64,000 bases of DNA, from positions 310,001-374,000 of the forward strand of contig NZ_FNNE01000002.1 of the NCBI RefSeq assembly GCF_900106945.1. The letters run 5' to 3'. The DNA is from Marinobacter mobilis. GTDB taxonomy: Bacteria > Pseudomonadota > Gammaproteobacteria > Pseudomonadales > Oleiphilaceae. Positions 24,370-33,122 of this stretch are shown one piece after another. How positions within the stretch are numbered: the first letter of the stretch is position 1; each line of letters begins with the position of its first letter. Below the pieces are notes generated by a model. It searched no databases. It was not told the DNA's origin and saw only the letters and a program-made list of their open reading frames with translations. Made by a program: the position numbers and the translations under genes.

Positions 24370-25527
24370 TTATTTGCGCTTGCCGGGCAGGATGCCCATG
24401 GTTTTACAGATAATACCGAGCATGATCTCGTCGGCACCGCCGCCAATGGACACCAGGCGCACGTCACGGTGGGCACGGGAAACCGGGTTGTCCCACATAT
24501 AGCCCATACCGCCCCAGTACTGCAGGCAGCTGTCAGTGACTTCCCGGCCCAGGCGGCCGGCCTTGAGCTTGGCCATGGACGCGAGCTGGGTGACGTCTTT
24601 GCCTTTGATGTGCAGTTCGCAGGCTTTGTAGGTAAGCGCGCGCAGGGCCTCGATCTCGGTCTGTAGTTCAGCCATCCGGAAGTGGATAACCTGGTTGTCG
24701 ATCAGCGGTTGGCCGAAGGTCTTGCGCTCACGGCAATACTCGATGGTTTTGCTGACGCAGCTTTCCAGTGCCTTGATGACGTTGGCCGACCCCCACATCC
24801 GCTCTTCCTGGAATTGCAGCATCTGCATCATGAACCCCATGCCTTCGGCACCGATCCGGTTGCGCTGGGGTACGCGGACGTCATCGAAGAACACCTGAGC
24901 GGTTTCCGACGAGCGCATGCCCAGCTTGTCGAGGTGGTTGCTGAAACTGATGCCGGGCGAGTTCATTGGCACCACGATCAGTGACTTGTTCTTGTGCACG
25001 GAGTCGTCGGAAGTATTGGCCAGCAGACAGATGAAGTCGGCTTTGGGAGAGTTGGTGATCCACATCTTGGAGCCGTTGATGATGTAGTCGTCGCCATCCT
25101 TTTTTGCGGTTGTCTTCAGACCAGCCACATCGGAGCCCGCACCTACCTCACTGACCCCGATACAGCCGACCATGTCGCCGGCGATGGCGGGCGTGAGAAA
25201 GTCGCGCTTCAGCTCATCGGAGCCAAAACGGGCGAGGGCGGGGGTACACATGTCGGTCTGAACGCCAATGGACAGGGGCACACCACCACACAGGGCGAGA
25301 CCGAATTCCTCCGCAGCCACCAGGTTGTAGCTGTAATCCAGACCCATGCCGCCGTACTCTTCCGGCTTCTGGATCCCCAGCAGGCCAAGGTTGCCAAGCT
25401 TCTTGAACAGTTCGTGGATGGGGTATTCGCCGGCCTTCTCCCACTCATCACAGTAGGGGTTAATTTCCTTCTCGACGAAGTCGCGGACGGTCTTTCTCAG
25501 GGCGTTGTGTTCGGCAGTAAATTCCAT
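24370..25527 (-). CDS. atuD: Citronellyl-CoA dehydrogenase (acyl-CoA dehydrogenase family)
   Basis: A 385-residue FAD acyl-CoA dehydrogenase with GCIGVSEVGAGSDVAGLKT and MWITNS for FAD and substrate binding. The usual C-terminal catalytic Glu position of medium-chain enzymes reads IGGGADEIML here, while a Glu pair occurs in FQEERMWGS, where isovaleryl-CoA dehydrogenase has its base; the alternative base location is my inference. AtuD oxidises citronellyl-CoA to geranyl-CoA. It lies 50 bases after atuC. Confidence 0.92.
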   Translation of the reverse strand: MEFTAEHNALRKTVRDFVEKEINPYCDEWEKAGEYPIHELFKKLGNLGLLGIQKPEEYGGMGLDYSYNLVAAEEFGLALCGGVPLSIGVQTDMCTPALARFGSDELKRDFLTPAIAGDMVGCIGVSEVGAGSDVAGLKTTAKKDGDDYIINGSKMWITNSPKADFICLLANTSDDSVHKNKSLIVVPMNSPGISFSNHLDKLGMRSSETAQVFFDDVRVPQRNRIGAEGMGFMMQMLQFQEERMWGSANVIKALESCVSKTIEYCRERKTFGQPLIDNQVIHFRMAELQTEIEALRALTYKACELHIKGKDVTQLASMAKLKAGRLGREVTDSCLQYWGGMGYMWDNPVSRAHRDVRLVSIGGGADEIMLGIICKTMGILPGKRK

Positions 25528-25577
25528 GGTGGTCTCCGTGTATTTGTTGCTGATGCTGTTCTTGTCATTTGTGCCGG

Positions 25578-27194
25578 TCAGAGCCGTGCGACGCCGAATG
25601 AGTTGGGGCGTAACGGGCGGATCTCGGCTTCGCGGCAGACTGATAGTGCCAGGGCCAGCACTCTGCGGGTGTCGCGGGGATCAATCAGGCCGTCGTCCCA
25701 CAGCCGGGCGGTGCCAAACAGGGCGGTGGAGCCGTCCTCCAGTTTCTTGGCGGTGGCCTGTTCCAGGAACGCCAGGGTTTTCTCGTCGGGTTCAACACCT
25801 GCTCTGCGCTGCTTGTCCTCGGCGACAATGCGCATGACCTTGCCTGCCTGGGCCGGTCCCATAACCGCAGTGCGGCTGTTGGGCCAGGCAAAGATAAAGC
25901 GGGGGTCGAGGCCGCGTCCGCACATGGCGTAGTTGCCAGCGCCGTAGGAACCACCGACCACCACCGCAAGCTTGGGTACCCGGCAGTTGGCCACCGCCTG
26001 GATCAGCTTGGAGCCGTGTTTGATGATGCCACTCTGCTCGGCATGGGTGCCGACCATGAAGCCCGTGGTGTTATGCAGGAACAGCAGGGGGGTGCCGGCC
26101 TGGTCGCAAAGCTGGATGAACTGCGCCGCCTTGACGGCACCTCCGGCGGTGATCGGGCCATTGTTTCCGATGATGCCGACAGCGTGGCCTTCAATACGGA
26201 TGGTGCCGCACACCGTCTGGTCGTCGAGCTCGTTCTTGAAATCCATAAAGCGGGAGCCGTCAGCAATGCGGGCCAGGATCTCGCGAACGTCGTAGGGCCG
26301 CTTGGCATCAGCCGGTACTACGCCGATGAGTTCGTCCGGGGAGTGCAGCGGTTCATCCCAATGGAGTTGCCGGGTGGGCGGGAGCTGATCGTTCCAGGGC
26401 AGGGCGGCGAGAATGTTGCGGGCGTAACGAATGCCGTCGGCGTCGTCCTCTGCCAGGTATTCTGCGGTTCCGGCAACCTGGGCGTGCATTTCAGCGCCCC
26501 CCAGTTCTTCGTCCGTGGCGACCTCGCCGGTGGCGGCCTTGAGCAGGGGTGGCCCTGCCAGGAACATCTTGGCCTTGTTGCGTACGGCAATCACATAGTC
26601 AGACAGGCCGGGCTGATATGCGCCGCCTGCAGTGGCATTGCCGTGTACCACGGTCACCTGAGGGATACCCGCTGCGGACATGCGAGCCTGATTGGCAAAA
26701 CCGCGGGCGCCCAGTACGAAGATGTCGGTGGCGTAATTGAGGTTGGCGCCGCCACTTTCTGAGAGCGACACCACCGGCAACTTGTTCTCCATGGCGATCT
26801 GCTGCAGGCGCAGGGTCTTGTCGAGACCGGCCGGGGTGATGGTGCCACCCTTAATGGCGCTGTTACTGGCGACCACCAGGCAGCGAATGCCGCTGACCAT
26901 GCCGATCCCGGCTATGATGCCACCGCCGGCCATGGAGCCGTCTTTATCATCGTGCATTTTGTAGCCGGCCAGGGAACACAGCTCCAGAAACGGAGTGCCC
27001 TGGTCCAGCAGTCGGTTGATTCGGTCCCGGGGCAGTAACTTACCGCGTTTGGTGAACTTCTCACGTGCCGCCTCGGCCAGATCAAGGACCTTCTGTTCAA
27101 CCTCGCGCCAGGTCTGGATATGGTTTTCCATCACTTCGCTGTTGGCGCGGAAGTCGTCGGATTGCGGGCTGAGTGTGCTTTCGATTACGTCCAT
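25578..27194 (-). CDS. atuC: Geranyl-CoA carboxylase, beta (carboxyltransferase) subunit
   Basis: A 538-residue carboxyltransferase. N-terminal half: RDRINRLLDQGTPFLELCS, SNSAIKGGTITPAGLDK, SLSESGGANL. C-terminal half: CGTIRIEGHAVGIIGNNGP, NTTGFMVGTHAEQSGIIKHG and VVVGGSYGAGNYAMCGRG. This matches MCC/GCC beta subunits, which transfer carboxyl from biotin to the gamma carbon of the acyl-CoA. It partners AtuF. The call over methylcrotonyl-CoA carboxylase rests on the neighbours. Confidence 0.93.
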   Translation of the reverse strand: MDVIESTLSPQSDDFRANSEVMENHIQTWREVEQKVLDLAEAAREKFTKRGKLLPRDRINRLLDQGTPFLELCSLAGYKMHDDKDGSMAGGGIIAGIGMVSGIRCLVVASNSAIKGGTITPAGLDKTLRLQQIAMENKLPVVSLSESGGANLNYATDIFVLGARGFANQARMSAAGIPQVTVVHGNATAGGAYQPGLSDYVIAVRNKAKMFLAGPPLLKAATGEVATDEELGGAEMHAQVAGTAEYLAEDDADGIRYARNILAALPWNDQLPPTRQLHWDEPLHSPDELIGVVPADAKRPYDVREILARIADGSRFMDFKNELDDQTVCGTIRIEGHAVGIIGNNGPITAGGAVKAAQFIQLCDQAGTPLLFLHNTTGFMVGTHAEQSGIIKHGSKLIQAVANCRVPKLAVVVGGSYGAGNYAMCGRGLDPRFIFAWPNSRTAVMGPAQAGKVMRIVAEDKQRRAGVEPDEKTLAFLEQATAKKLEDGSTALFGTARLWDDGLIDPRDTRRVLALALSVCREAEIRPLRPNSFGVARL

Positions 27195-27205
27195 TGGGCG
27201 GCTCC

Positions 27206-28072
27206 TCAGTTATCCTGCAGCACCTTGGGCACGCTGCTGCGATGGAAACCATCGTAAGGTTCGTTGTTTTTGGCGTTGGGCAGCGGCCAGATAGGTGATC
27301 CCTGGGATGCGGCCCCGTCAATGCGCAGGGTGTCGCCGCTGATAAACGCTGCGCCGGGGCTGAGCAGGAAACAGATCGCCGAGCTCACTTCGGCTTCGGT
27401 CCCCATACGCTTGCGAGGGATGTGGTTGGCGAGGTTGCGAATCCATTCCTTCATGGTTGTCGGGTAGTTGTCCATGCCGCTGGAGGCAATCCAGCCCGGG
27501 GCCACTGCGTTCACCCGAACGCCGGAGCCGCCCCATTCGTAAGCGGCGGTCTGGGTAAAGTTGACCATGCCGGCGCGGGCGGCGCCGGAGTGGCCCATGC
27601 CGGGCATGCCACCCCACATATCGGCAACAATATTGACGATGGATCCGCCGGTTTTTGACAGCGCCTGGCTGTAAGCCTCGCGGGCCATCAGGAATCCGCC
27701 GGTCAGGTTGGTACGAACCACGGTTTCCCAGCCCTTCTGGTTGATGCCGGTCAGGGGCGAAGCGAACTGTCCGCCGGCGTTGTTGACCAGGCCGTGCAGG
27801 CCGCCGTGCTCTTCGAGGATGGCCCTGACGGTGGCCTTGACGGCCTCTTCTTCACGAATATCGCAGACATGGGCAGTGGCGGTGCCGCCGTCTTCGGTGA
27901 TTTCCGCTTTTACCGCCTCGACTTTCTCCACTTTGCGCCCCACCAAGGCCACCCGGGCCCCCAGCGATGCCAGTTCGTGTGCGGTGCAGCGACCGATGCC
28001 TGAGCCGCCGCCGGTAACAATAAAGGTCTGACCTTCAAACAGGCCGGGGCGCAGAACGGACTGGTAACTCAT
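27206..28072 (-). CDS. atuB: SDR of the atu cluster, enoyl-CoA-reductase-like
   Basis: A 288-residue SDR with [20 protein letters not shown]. In place of the usual YxxxK it has [20 protein letters not shown], which closely resembles the GAARAG active site of peroxisomal trans-2-enoyl-CoA reductase (PECR) and 2,4-dienoyl-CoA reductases. That suggests AtuB acts on a CoA ester rather than on citronellol itself; this is my inference. Its ATG overlaps the atuA stop (4 bases) and it lies 11 bases before atuC. Confidence 0.88.
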   Translation of the reverse strand: MSYQSVLRPGLFEGQTFIVTGGGSGIGRCTAHELASLGARVALVGRKVEKVEAVKAEITEDGGTATAHVCDIREEEAVKATVRAILEEHGGLHGLVNNAGGQFASPLTGINQKGWETVVRTNLTGGFLMAREAYSQALSKTGGSIVNIVADMWGGMPGMGHSGAARAGMVNFTQTAAYEWGGSGVRVNAVAPGWIASSGMDNYPTTMKEWIRNLANHIPRKRMGTEAEVSSAICFLLSPGAAFISGDTLRIDGAASQGSPIWPLPNAKNNEPYDGFHRSSVPKVLQDN

Positions 28073-29904
28073 GACGTTTTTCCTGATGTTGAGTGGGAGT
28101 TGGCAGCAAGGACTGACGACGAAATGGCGATCGGCATGTCCAGCAGTTGTTGGGCGAACGCCTTGCCCTGAGGGTCAATGCGCAGACTGGCGACGCCACC
28201 GCCACCGAGACTGTGTGCCAGCAAAAAGTTAAAACCGTGAATGCCGGGCAGCGACCAGCGGGTCACGCGTCCGGTGTTTGGATCGAGGGTGTGAGCCATC
28301 CATTGTGCGACGGCGCTCTCGGTCAGGCTTGCGGCCAGATACGGCTCGAACTCCGGCTTACGCGCGATTACCCCAATATTGCTGTGGTCACCCTTATCGC
28401 CACTGCGAGCCCAGGCCAGCTCAATCAGCGGGACCGTGGTGTCAGTGGTAAGCGATGGGTTGTCCGGCTTTTCCGCAACCAGGGCCGACGGATCGAATTC
28501 ACCTTGAGTATTGATCGCCACCGTCTGGCACGCTCCGTCCAGGTCGACGGAGACGGTCACCGCCGTTTTGGGCGCCAGGCAAGAGAACAGCCGGATCTTG
28601 GGCCAGACCGTTGGCCGGCCTCCGACGATGCCGGTCAGCCCGGGCGCCATGCCGGTGGCTGCCTGGGCGATCTCGCGGGAGAACAGCACCAGGGCATCCT
28701 TCTTCGGGTGTGCAACGCTGATCTTGACCACCACCTCGCGGCAGTCATTACCCCGGCCATGGGGGCCGTAGGTGGCTTCGGTTCCTAGCAGCTCGATGCT
28801 GGTTTCGGAGTAGGGCGGCAGGCCCCGCTGATCAAACATTCGGCCGGTTTTGGTCAGAATGGCATTCGCCACGCGGTCGCCTTTGGCTTTGGCATCCCTG
28901 CCGGCCAGCAGGAAGGTCACGGTGCACTTGAATCCGTCGGGCCAGGTGCCCGACACCTTATAGCTGTTGGTGGGTTGTTGGCCACGGGCGCCGCGGACCA
29001 GCACCTGGTTTGTACCGGTTTCCTCAAGGGTGACCCGGGTAAAGTCGCAGCTGACGTCGGGCAGCAGATAGGCGCGGGGGTCACCGATTTCATAGACCAA
29101 CTGCTCCGCGACAGTGCCTCGGGTGACCTGGCCGCCGGTCTGTTCCGGCTTCGTGATGAGGAAGTCGCCCGAAGCGCTGACCTCGGCAATGGGGAATCCC
29201 ATATCGTCATATCCGTCGGCCACGTCCTGCCAGTCGGTGAAATTACCGCCGGTCGATTGAGCGCCGCATTCCAGCAAGTGCCCGGCCAGACTGCCCTGGG
29301 CGAGTCGGTCGTAATCGTCCCAGGCCCAGCCGAATTCATGAACCAGCGGCGCCAGCACCAGGGCGCTGTCGGCGACCCGGCCCGTGATCACAATATCTGC
29401 ACCCTGTTCCAGCGCTGCGACCAGTCCCGGCGCACCCAGGTAGGCATTCATGCTCACCATCAGCGGTGGCATCGAAGCGCCGGTGTCCAGCTCGGTTATG
29501 CCGGCTTCAGCCAAGGCTGACTTCTGAGGTAGCAGGTCGTCACCCAGTACCAGGGCAATCTTCAGGTCCACACCGGCTTTTTTACACAGGGCCTGTAAGG
29601 CATCGCGGCAGGCCGCAGGATTGACGCCGCCGGCATTGCTCAGCACCCGAACACCGTTGGCTTTTATGTCGGTGAGAAGCGGCGCCATCACGGTCTTGAC
29701 GAAATCGCTGGCATAGCCGGCGGCAGGGTCTTTCATCTTCTGACCCGCCATGATCGACATGGTGATTTCAGCGAGGTAGTCCGCCACCAGGTAGTCGAGA
29801 TTGCCTTTGTCGATCAGTTGGCGTGCCGCGGTTTCGGTGTCGCCCCAGAATGCCGCGGAGCATCCAATGCGGATGGCGCGGTGATTGGGTTGTTGGTCTG
29901 CCAT
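28069..29904 (-). CDS. atuA: Acyclic terpene utilisation protein AtuA (DUF1446)
   Basis: A 611-residue protein of the AtuA family. It begins with [20 protein letters not shown] and has [36 protein letters not shown] and [17 protein letters not shown] in the main domain (residues 10-440), then a separate C-terminal domain from about residue 490 ([22 protein letters not shown]). The biochemical function is unproven. It is the first gene of the minus-strand operon. In P. aeruginosa the cluster is needed for growth on citronellol and geraniol. Confidence 0.95.
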   Translation of the reverse strand: MADQQPNHRAIRIGCSAAFWGDTETAARQLIDKGNLDYLVADYLAEITMSIMAGQKMKDPAAGYASDFVKTVMAPLLTDIKANGVRVLSNAGGVNPAACRDALQALCKKAGVDLKIALVLGDDLLPQKSALAEAGITELDTGASMPPLMVSMNAYLGAPGLVAALEQGADIVITGRVADSALVLAPLVHEFGWAWDDYDRLAQGSLAGHLLECGAQSTGGNFTDWQDVADGYDDMGFPIAEVSASGDFLITKPEQTGGQVTRGTVAEQLVYEIGDPRAYLLPDVSCDFTRVTLEETGTNQVLVRGARGQQPTNSYKVSGTWPDGFKCTVTFLLAGRDAKAKGDRVANAILTKTGRMFDQRGLPPYSETSIELLGTEATYGPHGRGNDCREVVVKISVAHPKKDALVLFSREIAQAATGMAPGLTGIVGGRPTVWPKIRLFSCLAPKTAVTVSVDLDGACQTVAINTQGEFDPSALVAEKPDNPSLTTDTTVPLIELAWARSGDKGDHSNIGVIARKPEFEPYLAASLTESAVAQWMAHTLDPNTGRVTRWSLPGIHGFNFLLAHSLGGGGVASLRIDPQGKAFAQQLLDMPIAISSSVLAANSHSTSGKTS

Positions 29905-29976
29905 GACGAATCCTGTTGGTGGTGCGCTGCTTTTTATGGTGAGGGGCAGTCGCGGTTGAGGTCATGAAGTGACGAT

Positions 29977-29994
29977 ACCAAGCAAGCGCTTGGT
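29977..29994. promoter_or_regulatory. Candidate AtuR operator (perfect 7-4-7 palindrome)
   Basis: ACCAAGC (29977-29983), spacer AAGC and GCTTGGT (29988-29994) form a perfect inverted repeat containing the core CAAGCGCTTG. It lies between divergent atuA and atuR, just upstream of a possible atuR promoter (TTGTAA at 29995-30000, 16-base spacer, TAGAAT at 30017-30022). This is where a TetR-type autoregulator would sit to control both directions. Confidence 0.75.
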
Positions 29995-30054
29995 TTGTAA
30001 ATAGGGGCAAACGGGATAGAATGGGCCATTATTGGCAAACAACCGGAAAATCCA

Positions 30055-30669
30055 GTGAATCAAGAAGCCATATTGAAGTCTCTTGTTGCCGACCAGTGTG
30101 TATCTGATCCGGCCAGCGCCCGCGGCCGATTGCTGAAGGAAGCCGCCCGGCTGTTTCGGGATAAAGGGTACGAACGGACGACGGTGCGGGACCTGGCCGC
30201 CGCCGTCGGTATCCAGTCGGGTAGCCTGTTCCACCATTTTCGTTCCAAGGAAAAGATCCTTGAGGCGGTGATGGTTGAAACCATCCTCCTGAACACGGCG
30301 ATCATGAGGTCGGCGGTTGAGGAAGCGGGCAGCAGCAGGGACAAACTGCGAGCGCTCATCCGGGCGGAGCTGGAGTCTGTCATCGGACAGACGGGCGAAG
30401 CGATGGCTGTTCTGGTGTATGAGTGGCGGAGCCTGTCAGAAGAGTCGCAGGCCAAGGTGTTGGCTTTGCGTGATATTTACGAGCAGCTTTGGCTGGACGT
30501 TCTGGCCGCCCTTAAAGAGGAAGGGGTGTTGTTGGCGGATCCCTTTATTGTGCGACGATTGCTCACCGGTGCGTTGAGCTGGACGGTGACCTGGTACCGT
30601 GAGGGGCGGGGTATGGACTTGAGTGAATTGACCGAGCAGGTTATGGCTACCCTGGGATTAATGGATTGA
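30055..30669 (+). CDS. atuR: TetR-family transcriptional regulator of the atu genes
   Basis: A 204-residue TetR regulator. The N-terminal helix-turn-helix is typical (GRLLKEAARLFRDKGYERTT, then LAAAVGIQSGSLFHHFRSK), followed by an all-helical ligand domain with no recognisable effector signature. The start is GTG behind CCGGAAA. It is divergent from atuA and would repress the cluster until a terpenoyl-CoA binds. AtuR of P. aeruginosa is a repressor binding inverted repeats before atuA. Confidence 0.88.
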   Translation: MNQEAILKSLVADQCVSDPASARGRLLKEAARLFRDKGYERTTVRDLAAAVGIQSGSLFHHFRSKEKILEAVMVETILLNTAIMRSAVEEAGSSRDKLRALIRAELESVIGQTGEAMAVLVYEWRSLSEESQAKVLALRDIYEQLWLDVLAALKEEGVLLADPFIVRRLLTGALSWTVTWYREGRGMDLSELTEQVMATLGLMD

Positions 30670-30957
30670 CTGAGGTGACACTTTGTTTGAAACAGATGTA
30701 CCACCTCTGGCATTTTGTTAATTTCATGTAAATCAATGGACTACCTTCATTTCCGGGCGTCTGCAAGGGACCATTGGCCTGATCGGCATGATTTTCGGGC
30801 AATAGAGCCATGTTTGTTTTGCGACGTTCGTCGCATTCTTCGTCTTGAAAAAAGTGAAACCGGAAAGCGGTCGGCAACGTGTCATATATAGACTAAAGTG
30901 GCATGCTTCCGTGAAGCATTACGGATTCAATAAAAACAAAAGACTACAGGGCGAATT
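30670..30957. other. 288-base intergenic region before the TRAP cluster
   Basis: No gene is seen. It holds a palindrome GCGACG-TT-CGTCGC at 30821-30834 and a smaller TGTTT-G-AAACA motif near 30687-30697. The TRAP-cluster promoter is presumably here, about 60-130 bases before the first gene. AtuR ends without a clear terminator. Confidence 0.5.
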
Positions 30958-32022
30958 ATGACTTCCTCCTTGTTTAACACGAGCAAAATCCTGCGAAACC
31001 TGAAAGGCAAGCTGCTCACCATTTCTGCGTTGGCACTGCTGGCTGGCTGTCAGGCCAACCCTATCTACACCACGACGGGCGTTGTTCTGTCCAATTACGC
31101 GGAAGGGGAGGCTACCCCTTACGTCCTGCAAATGACTGATACCCGTATGGCCTGCAGCCTCGGGGAAAGTCTTGATCCCTTGCTGTATTCCTTCTCCCGA
31201 GTGACTTCGGCTCCGGATGCCACAGGTGCAATGCTGATGCTGCTGGCGGCTAACTGCAGTGAGCAACAGGCCTGGGAAGAGGAGCTGCGTTACCTGCGTG
31301 CCGATCACCAGGGCAATGTCAGTGCTGCAAAAGATGCTCGTGAGAGCATGAAACGTCTCAATGCTGAAGTGGCCAAGCGGCGCTACCTGGCGTTCCAGCG
31401 CGCAATGCGGGCTTACGACTACGACCCCAATGAGGCAGATGCGGAATGTCCGTTCCTGTATGAGGATCAGGACGAACTGACCTTTATGGTTGGTCTGGTC
31501 ACTGGCATGCAGGCCATTGTCAACGATGCCAACTCGGGCTCGATGGCTGGGGTTCCCCGCAATATCGCCCCACAGGCAGAGCGTGCGGCTCAGTGTCTCG
31601 ACAATGAAAAGTGGGCCGGGCTGCCCAACGCAATCCGTGCCCTTGTGTGGCTGTTGATCCCGGATACCCAGCCGGCACTGGCGCCTGATCCCTGGAGAGT
31701 TTTCGACGACAGCGCCCGACTGGGTGTTGAAGGCGGTATTCGTATCTCCATGGCATTGCAGGCAGTTGCCGCTGAGACCTTTGGTCGCCCGGATGTTCTG
31801 GAAGCGACTCTCAAGCGCTTCGTCGAGTCTGAAAGCACCTTTGAGGTCGATGAAAATTATCCCTTGGTGGACGCTATCGCCGGTGAGGTGTTGATGTTCT
31901 CCTCGGATAAGTACTGGACGGCGAATTATGGCTACCGTACGCCAGCGCGTTTCTTTGGTCAGCTGAGCGAAGAGCGGGCAGGCGAGGATACGCCGGTCAT
32001 GAGCCTGGACGACCTGCTTTAA
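30958..32022 (+). CDS. Lipoprotein of a TRAP transporter cluster, TatT-like candidate
   Basis: A 354-residue lipoprotein with a long signal peptide ending in LLAGC (Cys about residue 31). The mature part is helical with repeated Ala/Leu-rich segments (SPDATGAMLMLLAANCSEQ, AWEEELRYLRADHQG, KDARESMKRLNAEVAKRRYL). This suits the TPR-like fold of TatT lipoproteins, which accompany some TRAP transporters and form periplasmic complexes with the binding protein. It is followed by such a binding protein and a TRAP permease on the same strand. The TatT assignment rests on context and fold impression, not on a search. Confidence 0.65.
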   Translation: MTSSLFNTSKILRNLKGKLLTISALALLAGCQANPIYTTTGVVLSNYAEGEATPYVLQMTDTRMACSLGESLDPLLYSFSRVTSAPDATGAMLMLLAANCSEQQAWEEELRYLRADHQGNVSAAKDARESMKRLNAEVAKRRYLAFQRAMRAYDYDPNEADAECPFLYEDQDELTFMVGLVTGMQAIVNDANSGSMAGVPRNIAPQAERAAQCLDNEKWAGLPNAIRALVWLLIPDTQPALAPDPWRVFDDSARLGVEGGIRISMALQAVAAETFGRPDVLEATLKRFVESESTFEVDENYPLVDAIAGEVLMFSSDKYWTANYGYRTPARFFGQLSEERAGEDTPVMSLDDLL

Positions 32023-32082
32023 AGCAGGTCGCATCCCCTATTACTGAGTTAACAAACATAAAAAATGACCCGGAGGTCTAAC

Positions 32083-33093
32083 ATGTTTCGTAAATCCCTT
32101 GCAGCGTTGACACTTTCTCTGGCCGCCCCGATGGTAGCTGCCGAACCTGTAAAAATGTGTGTGTTTGACGTTATCGGTGCCAATGGCGACGTCTTCAACA
32201 TGGTCAAGGACTACGCCCTGGAGATGAAAAGCCACGGTGTCGACTTTGATTTGCGTCCATACACCGACGAAGGTGTAGCGGTCGGTGATTTCAACTCCGG
32301 TCAATGTGATGTCGTAGCTGCCACCGACCTGCGTACCCGTCCTTTTAACCGGTTTACCGGCAGTATCAGTGCGGTAGGTGCTATTCCGAACTACGACGAC
32401 CTGCGTACTGTGCTGGCTACCCTTGCTCAGGAGCGCGCCGCGCCGCTGATGAAGGAAAACGGTTACGAAGTTCTCGGTATTGTTCCGGTCGGTGCTGGTT
32501 ACCTCTTTGTTAACGATCGTTCGATCGACACGGCGGGTGAATTGGCCGGCAAGCGAATGGCGACTCTGGACTACCAGAAAGATGCGATTCACATGGTGAA
32601 CTATGTGAAGGCCACGGTTGTACCGTCCGACATCACCAACTTTGCCGGCAAGTTCAACAACGGTTCTGTTGATACCGCCTACGCCCCTGCGTTCGCCTAC
32701 GAGGCTCTGGAGCTGTACAAGGGCATCGGCGACAACGGTGGTATCGTAGCCTACCCGCTGGCCCAGCTGACGATTCAGATCATCGCCAAGGATGATGTGT
32801 TTGACGACGCACTGGCGCAGGCCTCCCGTGAAGTGGCCTGGGGCATGTATGGGCAGGCGATGGACCTGATTAACCGCTTGGAGCAGGCGATTCCGGAGGA
32901 GAAGTGGATCCGTATCGCTCCGGCCGAAATCGAGGGCTACCAGGAAATGTTCCGTGAGAACCGTCTGCAGCTGCGTGACGGTACCGGTGGTGCTGAGCAG
33001 GTCTACAGCGAGAAGATGATGGGCCTGTTGGCTAACATCCGTTGCGCCAGTAATCCGGGTGCTTCCGAGTGTACTGCTGGTAACCGCGAATAA
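32083..33093 (+). CDS. Periplasmic solute-binding protein of a TRAP-type transporter
   Basis: A 336-residue secreted protein. It has a signal peptide (MFRKSLAALTLSLAAPMVAA, cleaved before EPVK), then a two-lobed binding-protein pattern: VKMCVFDVIGANGDVFNMVK, DFNSGQCDVVAATDLRTRPF and GKRMATLDYQKDAIHMVNY. The C-terminal EEKWIRIAPAEIEGYQEMFR fits the last helices of DctP-type proteins, but the whole is a divergent subgroup. The ATG at 32083 follows CCCGGAGGTC; the longer frame from 32065 is not needed. It lies 29 bases before the permease. Confidence 0.8.
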   Translation: MFRKSLAALTLSLAAPMVAAEPVKMCVFDVIGANGDVFNMVKDYALEMKSHGVDFDLRPYTDEGVAVGDFNSGQCDVVAATDLRTRPFNRFTGSISAVGAIPNYDDLRTVLATLAQERAAPLMKENGYEVLGIVPVGAGYLFVNDRSIDTAGELAGKRMATLDYQKDAIHMVNYVKATVVPSDITNFAGKFNNGSVDTAYAPAFAYEALELYKGIGDNGGIVAYPLAQLTIQIIAKDDVFDDALAQASREVAWGMYGQAMDLINRLEQAIPEEKWIRIAPAEIEGYQEMFRENRLQLRDGTGGAEQVYSEKMMGLLANIRCASNPGASECTAGNRE

Positions 33094-33122
33094 CGCCCTG
33101 ACCCTCTCAAGGACTGACGCTC

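Noticed and set aside
24348..24476. 43-residue N-terminal extension of atuE
   Set aside because: It overlaps atuD in another frame and is unlike crotonases.
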